From positions 62,001-126,000 of the forward strand of contig CBFHKY010000002.1 in the NCBI GenBank assembly GCA_965656525.1: a stretch of DNA of 64,000 bases, given 5' to 3'. A model generated the notes under the pieces. The model had not been told where the DNA came from and searched no databases. It saw nothing but the letters and a program-made list of their open reading frames with translations. This document shows positions 18,415 through 26,764 of the stretch, piece by piece. This DNA is from Pseudomaricurvus sp965656525. Its GTDB lineage: Bacteria > Pseudomonadota > Gammaproteobacteria > Pseudomonadales > Cellvibrionaceae. The first letter of the stretch is position 1, and every line of letters begins with the position of its first letter. Made by a program: the position numbers and the translations under genes.

Positions 18415-19146
18415 TTAACGAGTACCATCTAACATGAATCCTCGCTTGGCGTAGTTCTGAGCCTTTATAGAGATGATGCACGGCCAACTGCTCCCATCCG
18501 GCCATTCAACGTTCATCCGAAATTTTATTGGGATATACCCTGTATTCAGAGAGTTATACCGATTTCTCCAGTCCAGCTCCTGCAAGAAATTTTCTGATAT
18601 ACCATTCGGATAAATATCTCGGATATCTTCTATTCCCAAGTACTCAAAGGTTATACGTTCCGCCCCATCCAAGATTAAGTTAGATGGTAGCGATTCTTTT
18701 TCTGGGAGCTCCGACAGTGCAAAAAAAACTTTACCCACCAAAGGTCTATGGTATAAAACTAACGAAAATAAGTTCGGGTCCGTCACACTTTCTTCGACTG
18801 CCAAAATATTAATACTGGCTTGATTGTCTACCTGCCAAGAAGTTTGTGATACAAATTCGACTTTTTCCAAACCGCCTCGAAAAAACAGCTGAGTATGATC
18901 TAGGTTGTCCACTACATAGTAATCTAGTGTGCTCTGCAATAAATCTCCCAAACGCCCCAAGCTAAGATAACGATTAATCCGTGACTCGAACACCAGTCCA
19001 CTTCTATCACTGTATTGCCCAAATTGAGATAAAGAAAAAGTCGCTAAAGCCATAACAAGCCCCATCAATGCGATAGAAGCCAATAACTCAAGAAGAGTAA
19101 AACCTTTTTCTCTACTTCCAAGATAAGTGTGTGAATGTATACTCAT
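18415..19146 (-). CDS. gspJ: GspJ-like minor pseudopilin
   Basis: This protein of about 243 residues has a class III prepilin leader, REKGFTLLELLASIALMGLVM: the Gly-Phe cleavage site, with Glu at +5, then a hydrophobic helix. The C-terminal part is beta-rich with GERITFEYLG-like strands typical of GspJ. The ATG at 19146 is preferred to the GTG at 19149. It overlaps the end of the gspI-like gene, so the minor pseudopilins H, I, J and K are made as a coupled set. The leader needs a prepilin peptidase (GspO/PilD), which is not encoded in this window. Confidence 0.82.
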   Translation of the reverse strand: MSIHSHTYLGSREKGFTLLELLASIALMGLVMALATFSLSQFGQYSDRSGLVFESRINRYLSLGRLGDLLQSTLDYYVVDNLDHTQLFFRGGLEKVEFVSQTSWQVDNQASINILAVEESVTDPNLFSLVLYHRPLVGKVFFALSELPEKESLPSNLILDGAERITFEYLGIEDIRDIYPNGISENFLQELDWRNRYNSLNTGYIPIKFRMNVEWPDGSSWPCIISIKAQNYAKRGFMLDGTR

Positions 19147-19507
19147 CACTCCCTACCTCGAGTTTGATAGTAAACAGCTGCAATGGCCGTCCTAGATTTA
19201 CGTAGGTACCTGTCTCAGCATCCAGACCAGACTTTGACCACTTTTCACTTTTTGAGGTGACTTCCCAAGCATATAAAAAGCGCCCCCAGTCCCCAGCCCC
19301 AGATGATAAGCCTGGTTTAAGCCTCATTTCTTCGACAATCGCCTCCCTTATGTAAACTACGGCTATACTTTGAAATAGTTTGCGCTCAGCGGACACTTCT
19401 GTTTTTATTCCTGCTCTATAGGCTACGGAAGCCAGAGCAATAGCCAAAAACAAAATCAAACTGGCAACTAAAACCTCTAGTAATGTAAAGCCTGTCTGTT
19501 TTTTCAT
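19112..19507 (-). CDS. gspI: GspI-like minor pseudopilin
   Basis: This 131-residue protein starts at an ATG (19507) overlapping the gspH stop as ATGA. The prepilin signal MKKQTGFTLLEVLVASLILF has the Gly-Phe processing site and Glu at +5. The short soluble domain matches GspI size. GspI nucleates the pseudopilus tip complex with GspJ and GspK in known systems; the gene order here is the same. Confidence 0.84.
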   Translation of the reverse strand: MKKQTGFTLLEVLVASLILFLAIALASVAYRAGIKTEVSAERKLFQSIAVVYIREAIVEEMRLKPGLSSGAGDWGRFLYAWEVTSKSEKWSKSGLDAETGTYVNLGRPLQLFTIKLEVGSDEYTFTHLSWK

Positions 19508-19989
19508 AAGCCTGACCAAGGCTCTGAATAAGCAACACCCTTTAAGACTACTTCTTGCTCTAAAGCACGCTCGCCAAGCCTTACGCTAACCTGCTGGCGC
19601 GTAATATACCCACTTTTAAGTGCACTAAAACTGATCGTTTCGAATATCAGGTAGTCAAAATCATGACGAAAAACACTTTTCTCGTCAGTCGCTGAAGCCA
19701 TCACCGCCAGCTCTTGCTCATGAGAGCTGGGTGCGCCCTTCTCTGAAGCAAGCAAAATCGTCATACTCCCACGTTCCAACAAGACGGTTGCGTCAACATT
19801 GTGAGTAAACGCATACAGGGCTGCATCTCGGACATACTGGTTAAAAAGGCGCATTTCCTGCTGAGCCATATGCTGACTATGAACACGCCCAATAGCTGGC
19901 CCCACCAAAGATAAAGCCAAAGACATCACCAAAAAAACAACTAGCAACTCGATCAAAGAAAAACCGGATTGCTGTTTCAAGAGGCGCAT
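19504..19989 (-). CDS. gspH: GspH-like minor pseudopilin
   Basis: This 161-residue protein has a prepilin leader (LKQQSGFSLIELLVVFLVMS; Gly-Phe cleavage, Glu at +5) and a small beta-rich globular domain of GspH type. It follows the gspF gene by 2 bases and overlaps gspI. It would sit near the tip of the pseudopilus. Confidence 0.84.
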   Translation of the reverse strand: MRLLKQQSGFSLIELLVVFLVMSLALSLVGPAIGRVHSQHMAQQEMRLFNQYVRDAALYAFTHNVDATVLLERGSMTILLASEKGAPSSHEQELAVMASATDEKSVFRHDFDYLIFETISFSALKSGYITRQQVSVRLGERALEQEVVLKGVAYSEPWSGL

Positions 19990-19991
19990 CT

Positions 19992-21191
19992 TTAAAAAGT
20001 GACATCTTGTACAGCAATGATACTCATCAGCATCACTACGACAACACTACCAACGATTCCTGCCATCAGCATAATAAGAATCGGCTCCAGCAAAGCTGTA
20101 AACCGCGCCACGAGAGCATCAAAATCAAACTGTTCGCGGTCGGTGATTTCTTTAAAAATACTTTCAAGGTCGCCACTCTTCTCTCCCACCTCAATCAAAC
20201 CGGTATGAATCTCATCGTATATGAGCGTTTGCTTAAATGATGTGGCTAACGTGTTGCCCTGCCTTACTTTGAGCTCTGCTGCTTCTGATTGCTTTTGTAG
20301 GATGGAATTTTTTATCACCTTGGCGCTATATTGCATGGCCCTCTCAACGGAAATACCGCTTTTCAACGTCAGAAACATAGCTGAGCTGTAGCGGATCCTC
20401 TCAAGCATACGGACTAGTTTAGATAACATTGGCAAATTCAGGACAACAGAATCTACCAACGACTTTAACTCAGGGCGTTCTTTCAACTGGAGCATCAAAA
20501 AAATGAACCCACCGATTAGAGGCAGAAAGAACCATTGATAAGCAGTAACAAAATCTGCCATTCCCAGCATGACGTTGGTATACCACGGCAAATCTGTTTG
20601 ACTGTCAAAAAGTACCGACATTCTAGGTATGACTACATTAAACACAAAAAGAATGGTAACGGAACAAAAGCACAATATAAGCAAAGGGTAAGACAAGGCC
20701 TGCTTAACTTTGCCTGCCAAAGCTTTTTTAAACTTCAAGTCAGCAGCGATTCCTGAAAAGACCTCATCAATATTACCGGAGGACTCGCCAATTTGAACCA
20801 AGCTCACATAAAGTTTATCAAAACCCCACTTTTCTTCTAAAGCTTCAGAAAGCGGGCGGCCTTCACGCACGGTATTTAACATACGCCCTATAACAAACTT
20901 AATACTTGATCCCACAGCAACTTTCTGCAGCAGCTCGAGAGCTTCATCTAACTTCAAGCCATTACCTAGTAGTAGCGCCATTTGAGCACTAAAAAATTCT
21001 AACTGTTCCAGAGACAAGCGGCTGCGCGCAAAAAGACCGGTGCCTGTACTGTCAGAAATTTCGGTGATTTTGGCTACACTATAACCAGACAAAAGCAGTT
21101 TATGCTTGGTATCTTCGACCGAAGCACTATTAACAGTAACAATCTGCCTAATCCCATGCTGGTCATAAACCGTGCACTCAAATTGACTCAC
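19992..21191 (-). CDS. gspF: GspF inner-membrane platform protein
   Basis: This 399-residue protein has two tandem GspF/PilC domains (about 60-185 and 260-385) and three membrane segments (near 170, 220 and 372). The motifs FFSAQMALLLGNGLKLDEAL and SGEKSGDLESIFKEI-like sequence are typical. GspF anchors the platform on which the ATPase assembles pseudopilins. The GTG start at 21191 overlaps the gspE stop as GTGA, with an AGGG upstream, indicating coupling. Confidence 0.9.
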   Translation of the reverse strand: MSQFECTVYDQHGIRQIVTVNSASVEDTKHKLLLSGYSVAKITEISDSTGTGLFARSRLSLEQLEFFSAQMALLLGNGLKLDEALELLQKVAVGSSIKFVIGRMLNTVREGRPLSEALEEKWGFDKLYVSLVQIGESSGNIDEVFSGIAADLKFKKALAGKVKQALSYPLLILCFCSVTILFVFNVVIPRMSVLFDSQTDLPWYTNVMLGMADFVTAYQWFFLPLIGGFIFLMLQLKERPELKSLVDSVVLNLPMLSKLVRMLERIRYSSAMFLTLKSGISVERAMQYSAKVIKNSILQKQSEAAELKVRQGNTLATSFKQTLIYDEIHTGLIEVGEKSGDLESIFKEITDREQFDFDALVARFTALLEPILIMLMAGIVGSVVVVMLMSIIAVQDVTF

Positions 21192-22852
21192 CCGGCAACC
21201 CTCACCACTTCATCAATGGTTGTTACACCCTGGATGACTTTATAAATACCATCTTCATATAAATCTCTTACCCCTTGTGCTCGCATGTGATTGCCAGCAT
21301 GAGATAAAAAATCTATCCCCTTTTTCAAGCTTCGAATCTCATCATCAATCCGCAGATACTCTAAAATAGCGACTCGGCCTTGGTAACCGGTATAAGCGCA
21401 AGATTTGCAGCCTACACCTTCTCTGAGATCCAAGGAGTTAAGTCCAAACCGCCTAGCATAGCTATCTAGGTCATATTTACTGACAAGATCCTCGGGAGCC
21501 GTAACAGGCTCGCTACAATGCGAGCAAATTTTACGAACCAATCGCTGGGCCACAATAGACACCAGTGCAGCATTCAGTAAAAACTCTTCTACCCCAAGGT
21601 CAATAAGCCGAGTAAACGCGCTGGCGGCATCATTAGTATGCACAGTACTAAAAACTAGATGGCCAGTCAGTGCCGACTGCATGGCGATTTTGGCAGATTC
21701 AGCATCACGAATTTCCCCCAACATCAGAATATCCGGATCTTGACGAAGGATACTTTTCAAACCAGCAGCAAAGTCAAAACCAATATCTGGCTTTACCTGT
21801 ATCTGATTAACACCTTCTAGCTGATATTCTACTGGATCTTCTAAAGTAATAATTTTGACTTTATCGTTATTTAACTTATTTAAAAAAGAGTACAGGGTCG
21901 TAGTTTTCCCACTGCCAGTAGGTCCTGTCAGTAAAATAACTCCAGATGAACGAGTTAGATCTTCATCAATCCACTCACGTATATCATCGGATATCCCTAG
22001 TGTAGACAGGTCATAGCGCACCGACTCTTTGAGCAGAAAACGCATCACGATACTCTCGCCTGCATTCAAAGGAAGTACTGATACTCGAATATCCAGATCA
22101 TAACCGGATATTTTCATGGATATTTTCCCATCTTGGGGACGGCGCTTCTCAGCAATATCCATAGATGAAAGAATTTTAATTCTTGATATAACCGCCAATG
22201 ACATGGCCGAGGGGATATATTCTAAATCTCGGAGAACACCATCTACTCGAGCTCTAGCTTTAAAAATAGTGCCACTTGGCTCAATATGTAAATCTGATGC
22301 CCTTAGCTGTAAAGCTTTGGTGATTAATGCGTTAACTAAATTCACAACCGGAGCTTCAGAAGCCAGCTCTTTAAGACGCTCAACCTCCATATCCGAAAAG
22401 TCATCAATAGATAGCTCTAGTCCAGTCTCTGCCATTAAACGGCCGGTTATTTCACGCCAAGAACCCTCAGAGCACACCAACAGACGAAAGCTTTGCTGTA
22501 AATATTCAATGTATTCCAGCGCCTCAATATTGGTAGGATTGAAAGTCAGGTAAATACTCTCGGATGGATGAGCTTCTCCCAGCAAAAACCAGTTGCGCTC
22601 CTTTAAGAATTTATCCTGTTTTAACACCCCACCAGAATAACGCTCCACTAAATCATTAATATGTTCTTGAGAGATGTATGACAAATCAAGTGATTCTGCC
22701 AAGGCTTCACAAATAACTTCGCCATTTACAATTCCTAGATTCGATAAAATATTTTCTATCTTACCTCCATAGGTTTCCTGAAACTGAAAAGCTCGATCAA
22801 TATCAGCTTCTTGGATATTGAATTTGGTGATTAAGATATCTGTGAATTGCAT
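21188..22852 (-). CDS. gspE: GspE secretion ATPase
   Basis: This 554-residue cytoplasmic AAA+-like ATPase powers the pseudopilus. An N-terminal MshEN-like region covers residues 1-130, and the catalytic core shows Walker A GPTGSGKTTTLYSF near 310 and LEDPVEYQLEGVNQ. Walker B (ILMLGEIRDAESAKIAMQ), the His box (VFSTVHTNDA) and the four-cysteine zinc motif (ICSHC ... GCKSC, about 445-485) follow. All key residues are intact. It lies between gspG and gspF in the usual relative order. Confidence 0.93.
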   Translation of the reverse strand: MQFTDILITKFNIQEADIDRAFQFQETYGGKIENILSNLGIVNGEVICEALAESLDLSYISQEHINDLVERYSGGVLKQDKFLKERNWFLLGEAHPSESIYLTFNPTNIEALEYIEYLQQSFRLLVCSEGSWREITGRLMAETGLELSIDDFSDMEVERLKELASEAPVVNLVNALITKALQLRASDLHIEPSGTIFKARARVDGVLRDLEYIPSAMSLAVISRIKILSSMDIAEKRRPQDGKISMKISGYDLDIRVSVLPLNAGESIVMRFLLKESVRYDLSTLGISDDIREWIDEDLTRSSGVILLTGPTGSGKTTTLYSFLNKLNNDKVKIITLEDPVEYQLEGVNQIQVKPDIGFDFAAGLKSILRQDPDILMLGEIRDAESAKIAMQSALTGHLVFSTVHTNDAASAFTRLIDLGVEEFLLNAALVSIVAQRLVRKICSHCSEPVTAPEDLVSKYDLDSYARRFGLNSLDLREGVGCKSCAYTGYQGRVAILEYLRIDDEIRSLKKGIDFLSHAGNHMRAQGVRDLYEDGIYKVIQGVTTIDEVVRVAG

Positions 22853-22857
22853 ACAAA

Positions 22858-23262
22858 TTAATTAACTATATCGGCGGAGTCGTCTTCACCACCCAGCTGA
22901 CCGTCTTTACCAAACGATTTCAGCGTGTAGGCAGCCCCATTTTCACCAGGTTTTTGATAATTATACTCTTTGCCCCAAGGGTCTAGCGGGACTGCTTTAG
23001 GCAAATAAGGACCATCCCACCCACGCTGATCAGATGATCTTAATTCACTCAATTTATCGGGATAATAACCTGTATCTAAACGGAAGGTGTCTAAGGCTGT
23101 ACCTAACATCTGGATTTGCGCCTGAGCGGTTTTCACTTTAGACGAGTCAACTTTGCCGAACATAGCAGGCCCAACTAAAGATGCCAGTAATCCCAGAATC
23201 ACCATAACCACTAACAGTTCAATTAAACTGAAACCGGCACTTTTGCTTCTTGAGTTCAACAC
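22858..23262 (-). CDS. gspG: GspG major pseudopilin
   Basis: This 134-residue protein has a prepilin leader (KSAGFSLIELLVVMVILGLL) and the conserved GspG ending KSFGKDGQLGGEDDSADI, which forms the calcium site in known GspG. The segment WDGPYLPKAVPLDPWGKEYNY is also diagnostic. The start is GTG at 23262, five bases after GAGG. It is the first gene of the secretion operon, 51 bases after the UDP-sugar dehydrogenase gene; no strong promoter is evident in that gap, so the operon may be read with or near the dehydrogenase gene. Confidence 0.94.
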   Translation of the reverse strand: MLNSRSKSAGFSLIELLVVMVILGLLASLVGPAMFGKVDSSKVKTAQAQIQMLGTALDTFRLDTGYYPDKLSELRSSDQRGWDGPYLPKAVPLDPWGKEYNYQKPGENGAAYTLKSFGKDGQLGGEDDSADIVN

Positions 23263-23313
23263 ATTATCCTCGCTTTAATTTACACTGATTTTTACATAAC
23301 CGAGCAGCTTGCT

Positions 23314-24666
23314 TTACGCCTTGACTACATTAGGTTCTGTTTGGAGGTATTTACCTCGGGTATCAATAACCAACTTTGCATGCTTAAGGATCAAGTCGTA
23401 ATCGAAACGATCGTGGTCAGTTGTTAAAACTACTGCATCAAACTGCTCGATGACTGTTTGAGATAACTCTATGCTGGACATGTCAAAGTAATACTTTCGC
23501 ATTCTTGGAAAGTGGTCTACGTGCGGGTCGCTGTAGCTAACTTTTGCACCTTTGGATAAAAGAATATCCAAGATCTGAATAGCCGGTGACTCACGTACAT
23601 CATCCACATTTTTTTTATAGCTGATACCCAATAATAAAATCTTGGAGTGTTTTAACGCCAAACCGCTATCATTCAAGCTATCCATGATCTTACCGACTAC
23701 CCACGCCGGCATGGCCTGATTGATTTCACCCGACAACTCAATAAAGCGTGTATGAAGACCGTATTCTCGAGCTTTCCATGTAAGGTAGAAAGGATCTACT
23801 GGTATACAATGCCCACCTAGACCTGGCCCAGGGTAATAAGGTGTAAAACCAAACGGTTTGGTGGCGGCTGCAGCGATAACCTCATGAATATCAATATCCA
23901 TTTTGTCAGCGACCATTTTCATCTCATTTACCAAGCCAATATTGACCGCCCGATGAATATTTTCTAACAACTTGGTCATTTCTGCTGCTTTGGTGGAGGA
24001 AACAGCCACCACACGATCAATTGCTTGTTCATAAAGAGACACACCAACCTGCAAACAAGTTTTAGTGTGTCCCCCACAAATTTTGGGTATACTTTGAGTG
24101 GAAAACTTAGTATTCCCTGGGTCTTCTCTCTCGGGGGAGTAGACCACAAAGATATTGTCCCCGACTGTCAAATCATCGCTTTCACAACGAGGAACAACCT
24201 CCTCTTCCGTTGTTCCTGGGTAACTCGTACTCTCCAAAGCGACCACCTGACCAGCACGAAGAAAAGGCCGAATAGATTCCATTGTCCCCACAACAAAGCC
24301 CAACTCCGGCTCACGATATTTGTTGAGAGGAGTAGGAACACAGATAATGACTGCATCACACTGTGATACGAAAGAAAAATCAGTAGTCGCTCGAAACCCT
24401 CGCTGTTTAGCTTCTAGTATTTTCTCGTTAGAAATATGCTCAATATAGCTGCGCCCATCATTTAACTGATTAACTTTTTTCGCGTCAACATCTATTCCAA
24501 TCACCTTAAAACCGGCCGCAGAAAACCTTTGCACCAAAGGCAATCCCACATATCCCAAGCCGATGACTCCAATAATCGACTCTCTGGACTTCAGTCTTAC
24601 CATTAAACGATCTGCGTCAGGAAGATCCGCTTGACTCGAAAAAATTGACATACAAAACATACTCAT
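23314..24666 (-). CDS. Nucleotide-sugar 6-dehydrogenase (WbpA-type UDP-GlcNAc dehydrogenase)
   Basis: This 450-residue protein of the UDP-Glc/GDP-Man dehydrogenase family oxidises a UDP-HexNAc to its uronic acid with NAD. The NAD motif IGVIGLGYVGLPLVQRF lies near residue 31, the catalytic cysteine in PGLGGHCIPVDPFYL near 265, and the C-terminal sugar-binding domain has SYKKNVDDVRESP. It differs clearly from the second dehydrogenase (WecC, 26765-28039); the close fit is to WbpA/WbpO/TviB-like enzymes. No good ribosome site precedes any of the early ATGs, so the exact start is uncertain. The 233 bases upstream (24667-24899) show no gene or clear signal. Confidence 0.88.
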   Translation of the reverse strand: MSMFCMSIFSSQADLPDADRLMVRLKSRESIIGVIGLGYVGLPLVQRFSAAGFKVIGIDVDAKKVNQLNDGRSYIEHISNEKILEAKQRGFRATTDFSFVSQCDAVIICVPTPLNKYREPELGFVVGTMESIRPFLRAGQVVALESTSYPGTTEEEVVPRCESDDLTVGDNIFVVYSPEREDPGNTKFSTQSIPKICGGHTKTCLQVGVSLYEQAIDRVVAVSSTKAAEMTKLLENIHRAVNIGLVNEMKMVADKMDIDIHEVIAAAATKPFGFTPYYPGPGLGGHCIPVDPFYLTWKAREYGLHTRFIELSGEINQAMPAWVVGKIMDSLNDSGLALKHSKILLLGISYKKNVDDVRESPAIQILDILLSKGAKVSYSDPHVDHFPRMRKYYFDMSSIELSQTVIEQFDAVVLTTDHDRFDYDLILKHAKLVIDTRGKYLQTEPNVVKA

Positions 24667-24899
24667 ACAATAAGGAGCGGAACATTATCACTCCGAAATT
24701 TACCCGTAAACCGAATCTACTGGTGTGTCTACCAACAATTATACAAATCACTTGATCCTTAACGGCGGTACAAAGCGACGAGAGGTCATTCAAGATAATA
24801 GCGAAAGTTTCAGCAGGGGGAGACTCAAGAATCAGTTATTTTATCACAGCCAAGACAAAGTTGTGCCAAAAGGCCATAAAGAGGCAACAGAACGTAACA

Positions 24900-25550
24900 T
24901 CAGTTTCTCTGGACGTCATTAGGAGCTCTCTTAGCGTCCACTGTATTCGATCTTAACAACTGAGATCCAGTGAATTTAGACATGGTCACTTCACCATTAC
25001 CCGAAACACCCTCACGAGCAGCCACTTTTTTGACCGTCAGAAATAAAATTCTCACATCCAACCAAAGACTCTGGTTATCGACATACCAAACATCTAAAGA
25101 AAATTTCTCTTCCCAGTTGAGGGCATTGCGCCCATTAACCTGTGCCCACCCTGTAATCCCAGGCTTTACTTCGTGGCGGCGGCTCTGTTCAGCACTATAC
25201 AGAGGCAGGTACTCCAAGAGTAACGGCCTGGGCCCAACCAAGCTCATATCACCTTTAATGACATTCCATAAACCCGGAAGCTCATCAAGACTGGTTGTAC
25301 GTAAAAACTGGCCAAAACGCGTCAGTCGCTCCGCGTCAGGTAATAACTCTCCATGCTTATCAACGCCGTCTTTCATTGAGCGAAATTTTAGCATTTCAAA
25401 GGGCTCACCCGCCTTCCCTGGGCGCACCTGTCTGAAAAGTATAGGCTGACCCAGAAAGATTCTCACCCCCAAGGCCACAACGAAAAAAATAGGAGAAAGA
25501 GCAATCAACGTAGCAACTGATAACGTCAAATCAAATAAACGCTTGCTCAT
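24900..25550 (-). CDS. Initiating sugar transferase, PglC/WcaJ-type
   Basis: This 216-residue monotopic phosphoglycosyl transferase has an N-terminal hydrophobic helix with KRLFDLTLS, then the catalytic segment FRQVRPGKAGEPFEMLKFRSM. TSLDELPGLWNVIKGDMSLV (Asp-Glu catalytic pair), GPRPLLLEYLPLY and KPGITGWAQVNGRN follow. It loads a sugar-1-phosphate on undecaprenyl phosphate; small PglC forms use di-N-acetylbacillosamine. The start at 25550 is chosen because its ATG overlaps the upstream glycosyltransferase stop (ATGA). Together with the WbpL-like gene it gives two separate initiating enzymes in one locus. Confidence 0.92.
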   Translation of the reverse strand: MSKRLFDLTLSVATLIALSPIFFVVALGVRIFLGQPILFRQVRPGKAGEPFEMLKFRSMKDGVDKHGELLPDAERLTRFGQFLRTTSLDELPGLWNVIKGDMSLVGPRPLLLEYLPLYSAEQSRRHEVKPGITGWAQVNGRNALNWEEKFSLDVWYVDNQSLWLDVRILFLTVKKVAAREGVSGNGEVTMSKFTGSQLLRSNTVDAKRAPNDVQRN

Positions 25551-26761
25551 ACCACGACCGCTTCCAGCCACTCAGAAAATTCAGACCCAAGACGGGGCCG
25601 ACTAAAGCTTTCCGCTAATGTTACAGCTTTCTGTCCCATGTTTATTAGCTCTTGACGGTTCTGTGATGCGTAAATCAATGCATCTGCAAAAGCTTCGGGA
25701 TCATCAGGTGACACCGCGAACCCACACTCTGCCTCATTGATTAAGTCCGCAATCCAACCTGGATAATTATTGAGCACAGGTACTCCCGCAGCAATATAAT
25801 CAAAGAACTTATTAGGAGATGTTCCATAATAAAAAGCGGGAATATTAGCCAAAGTCTGCATCCCTATGTCAGCTCCAGCCATCAATTCAGCCAACCTACT
25901 TTTATTAACAGGATCTAAAAAAATAACATTCCGTAGCTTTTTTTCTTGCGCCAGTTGCTCTAGCTCTGGTTTCAACTTACCCTGCCCCACCAAAACCAAT
26001 TTAATGTCTTGCCTACCTTTTAATTGCAGTATAGAAGCTGCAGCCAATACAGAATCCAAACCATTAGCAATCCCATGAGTCCCTGTAAACACTGCCATCA
26101 GATCGCTTTCTAACACCCCCTCTGGACGCCACTGAGACTGGGCAGAATTAAAAATATTAAGATCACAGCCATTGGGTATCATAGTTATATTCTGAGGTTT
26201 AATGCCTCTGGCCTCTATACCCTTCACAATTCCTGGGGATAAACCAATGCATCTATGAGCCGAGTGATATGCAGCCCACTCTAGAGCAGACATTGCTCCC
26301 AGCACTAGCGGATTGCGGATAACACCCATAGCTTTTGGCAATTCAGGCCAGAGGTCACGCACCTCAAAGACAAATGGCTTTTTCCTCATCCATCGAGCCA
26401 GAATGGCTGGTAAGGCAACTGTCAACGGGGTGGTCGTGGCGAAAACCACATCGTACGATTCTGTCATGCTTATATAAGCCGTTTTAAAGGCGTATCTAAA
26501 AAAGTTAAACGCTCGCTTCAGAAAAGCATCACGGTTGGCATACTCCAGATTCAGCTCGATCACATCTATACCGTCTACAGAGCCGCGACGCATGCCTTTT
26601 TTAAAAGGCTGCGACAACCCCGTTTCGCCCCCACCGTAACTTCCACACACCATGGTTACTTGATGCCCCCTAGAAATCAGATGACGGGACATTTCATAAG
26701 AGCGAATGCCTGTAGACCCTTTTGGCGTAGAGAAATGCTGGTGAAGGTAAAGTATTCGCAT
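25547..26761 (-). CDS. Family 4 glycosyltransferase (WbuB-like)
   Basis: This 404-residue GT-B fold enzyme begins MRILYLHQHFSTPKGSTGIR, the usual opening of WbuB-like GT4 proteins that bind the acceptor with the N-terminal domain. FEVRDLWPELPKAMGVI and the C-terminal donor-site region ADIGMQTLANIPAFYYGTSP with PNKFFDYIAAGVPVL are typical. Such enzymes are usually encoded next to a PglC-like transferase, as here, and add the second sugar. The ATGA overlap with the next gene supports joint expression. Confidence 0.88.
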   Translation of the reverse strand: MRILYLHQHFSTPKGSTGIRSYEMSRHLISRGHQVTMVCGSYGGGETGLSQPFKKGMRRGSVDGIDVIELNLEYANRDAFLKRAFNFFRYAFKTAYISMTESYDVVFATTTPLTVALPAILARWMRKKPFVFEVRDLWPELPKAMGVIRNPLVLGAMSALEWAAYHSAHRCIGLSPGIVKGIEARGIKPQNITMIPNGCDLNIFNSAQSQWRPEGVLESDLMAVFTGTHGIANGLDSVLAAASILQLKGRQDIKLVLVGQGKLKPELEQLAQEKKLRNVIFLDPVNKSRLAELMAGADIGMQTLANIPAFYYGTSPNKFFDYIAAGVPVLNNYPGWIADLINEAECGFAVSPDDPEAFADALIYASQNRQELINMGQKAVTLAESFSRPRLGSEFSEWLEAVVV

Positions 26762-26764
26762 TAA

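Noticed and set aside
24760..24780. GGCGGTAC, another ops-like string
   Set aside because: It is on the plus strand while all neighbouring genes are on the minus strand, and it is incomplete.
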